In this document: positions 5,875 through 6,362 of the stretch, piece after piece
Position numbering within the stretch: the first letter of the stretch is position 1
Layout: every line of letters begins with the position of its first letter
Source: Planctomycetota bacterium
GTDB lineage: Bacteria > Planctomycetota > UBA1135 > GCA-002686595
Reading direction: 5' to 3'
Length of the DNA: 6,362 nucleotides
NCBI GenBank assembly: GCA_021776885.1
Contig: JAJFFA010000879.1
Location: 1 to 6,362, forward strand
The notes under the pieces: model-generated
Told to the model about the DNA's origin: nothing
Seen by the model: the letters and a program-made list of their open reading frames with translations, nothing else
Database searches by the model: none
Program-made: the position numbers and the translations under genes

Positions 5875-6362
5875 TCAGGGGACGAACACGAACTCCTTGG
5901 CGTTGAACAGGACGTGGCACACGTCGCGCCAGGCGTCGCGCTCGAGCGGGTCGTCCTGTGGGTTCTGGTCGCTCCCCGCGTCCCCCGCGACACCAGCGTC
6001 ACCCGCCGCGCGCGTGCTGGCCTCGACGTAGCCGAGGATGCGCTCGCGCTCCCAGGCCTGCGCCGGGCGGGCGAAGGCGCGCTCGAAGAGGGCATCCAGG
6101 CGCGCGTCGTCGTTCTCCTGCGTCGACAGGGCGCGGGCCGCCCAGCGCTCGGCCTGCTCCCAGACGAAGGGGTCGTTCATCAGGGTCAGGGCCTGGGCCG
6201 GGACGTTCGACACGCTGCGCCGACCGACGGGGGAGGCGGGGGAGGGGAAGTCGAAGGCGCTGAAGAGGGGCACCGGGAAGTTGCGGCGCACGGCGAGGTA
6301 GACGCTGCGCCGTCCCGCTCCATCCAGGGGCCCGCTGCGCGAGGGGCGCCCGCGGCCCTCGA
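5875..6362 (-). CDS. DUF1553 (PSD1) domain protein, C-terminal part
   Basis: The frame is open to the right edge; only the last 161 residues are in the window and the start lies outside. The visible part is the end of a Planctomycete PSD1 (DUF1553) domain: RRSVYLAVRRNFPVPLF (visible residues 17-33), FDFPSPASPVGRRSVSNVPA (36-55), ALTLMNDPFV (57-66) and the closing DVCHVLFNAKEFVFVP (146-161) are all typical of the family's C-terminus. Full-length relatives are usually several hundred to over a thousand residues and often carry an N-terminal cytochrome-like (PSC) domain and DUF1549; whether this one does cannot be seen. A GTG at 6291 is an internal Val in the conserved YLAVRRNF stretch, not a start. 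An Ala/Gly/Asp-rich stretch (AGDAGVAGDAGSDQNPQDD, about 119-137) is inserted before the last motif, an apparently unconserved surface loop. TGA at 5877-5875 is followed by one base and then the DUF1501 ATG, implying one transcript and coupled translation. Confidence 0.95.
   Translation of the reverse strand, partial: EGRGRPSRSGPLDGAGRRSVYLAVRRNFPVPLFSAFDFPSPASPVGRRSVSNVPAQALTLMNDPFVWEQAERWAARALSTQENDDARLDALFERAFARPAQAWERERILGYVEASTRAAGDAGVAGDAGSDQNPQDDPLERDAWRDVCHVLFNAKEFVFVP

Noticed and set aside
3120..5906. A 928-codon open frame on the + strand, antisense to DUF1501 and the unknown gene
   Set aside because: It arises because GC-rich codons in the minus-strand genes leave few stops on the other strand. 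Its translation is Val/Ala/Gly/Gln/His-biased with no recognisable domain, and it crosses three gene boundaries.
5971..6005. Short imperfect repeat encoding AGDAGVAGDAG in the DUF1553 protein
   Set aside because: Only about two degenerate copies, in a loop-like insertion; not enough to call a repeat element.
5874..6095. N-terminal extension of DUF1501 to an upstream ATG (537 residues)
   Set aside because: The extra 74 residues are Ser/Arg/Thr-rich without conservation, overlap the DUF1553 coding end, and would bury the Tat signal inside the protein.
1..6362. Search for tRNA/rRNA genes, CRISPR arrays, insertion-sequence ends, or defence genes
   Set aside because: Nearly all bases lie in the five protein genes; no spaced direct repeats, transposase motifs or RNA gene signatures were seen by eye. 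The nuclease has a signal peptide and no restriction or toxin partner, so a defence role is not supported.

Overview
The window is GC-rich DNA from what is very probably a member of the Planctomycetes. Three things point there: a DUF1553/PSD1 gene followed directly by a DUF1501 gene with a Tat signal (a pair that is strongly amplified in Planctomycetes), a putative ABC-exporter membrane protein of the type common in that phylum, and a secreted enzyme ending in a roughly 130-residue C-terminal module that I recognise from secreted proteins of planctomycete genomes of the Saltatorellus/Poly30 kind. No rRNA or tRNA gene is present to confirm this.

Layout: the left sixth (2-1153, + strand) is the 3' part of a multi-pass membrane protein resembling putative ABC exporter permeases. 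The rest is a tightly packed minus-strand gene series read from right to left: the C-terminal part of a DUF1553 (PSD1) protein (cut by the right edge), a Tat-exported DUF1501 protein starting 1 nt after its stop, a large membrane-anchored protein of unknown function starting 9 nt after the DUF1501 stop, and a secreted endonuclease I family nuclease starting 27 nt further on. The + and - strand genes converge at 1154-1184, where a perfect 10-bp inverted repeat forms a likely bidirectional terminator. No stretch longer than about 35 bases is non-coding.

How they may work together: all complete minus-strand products appear to be directed across the inner membrane (Tat signal, N-terminal anchor, signal peptide), so the operon looks like a cell-envelope or extracytoplasmic set. 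The DUF1501/DUF1553 pair is generally found together and suspected to act in polysaccharide or sulfated-glycan use, but its biochemistry is not settled. The nuclease would degrade DNA outside the cytoplasm. Co-transcription is inferred from spacing only. I see no mobile element, CRISPR array or defence system, and the window reads as ordinary planctomycete genome content with one unrecognised gene.
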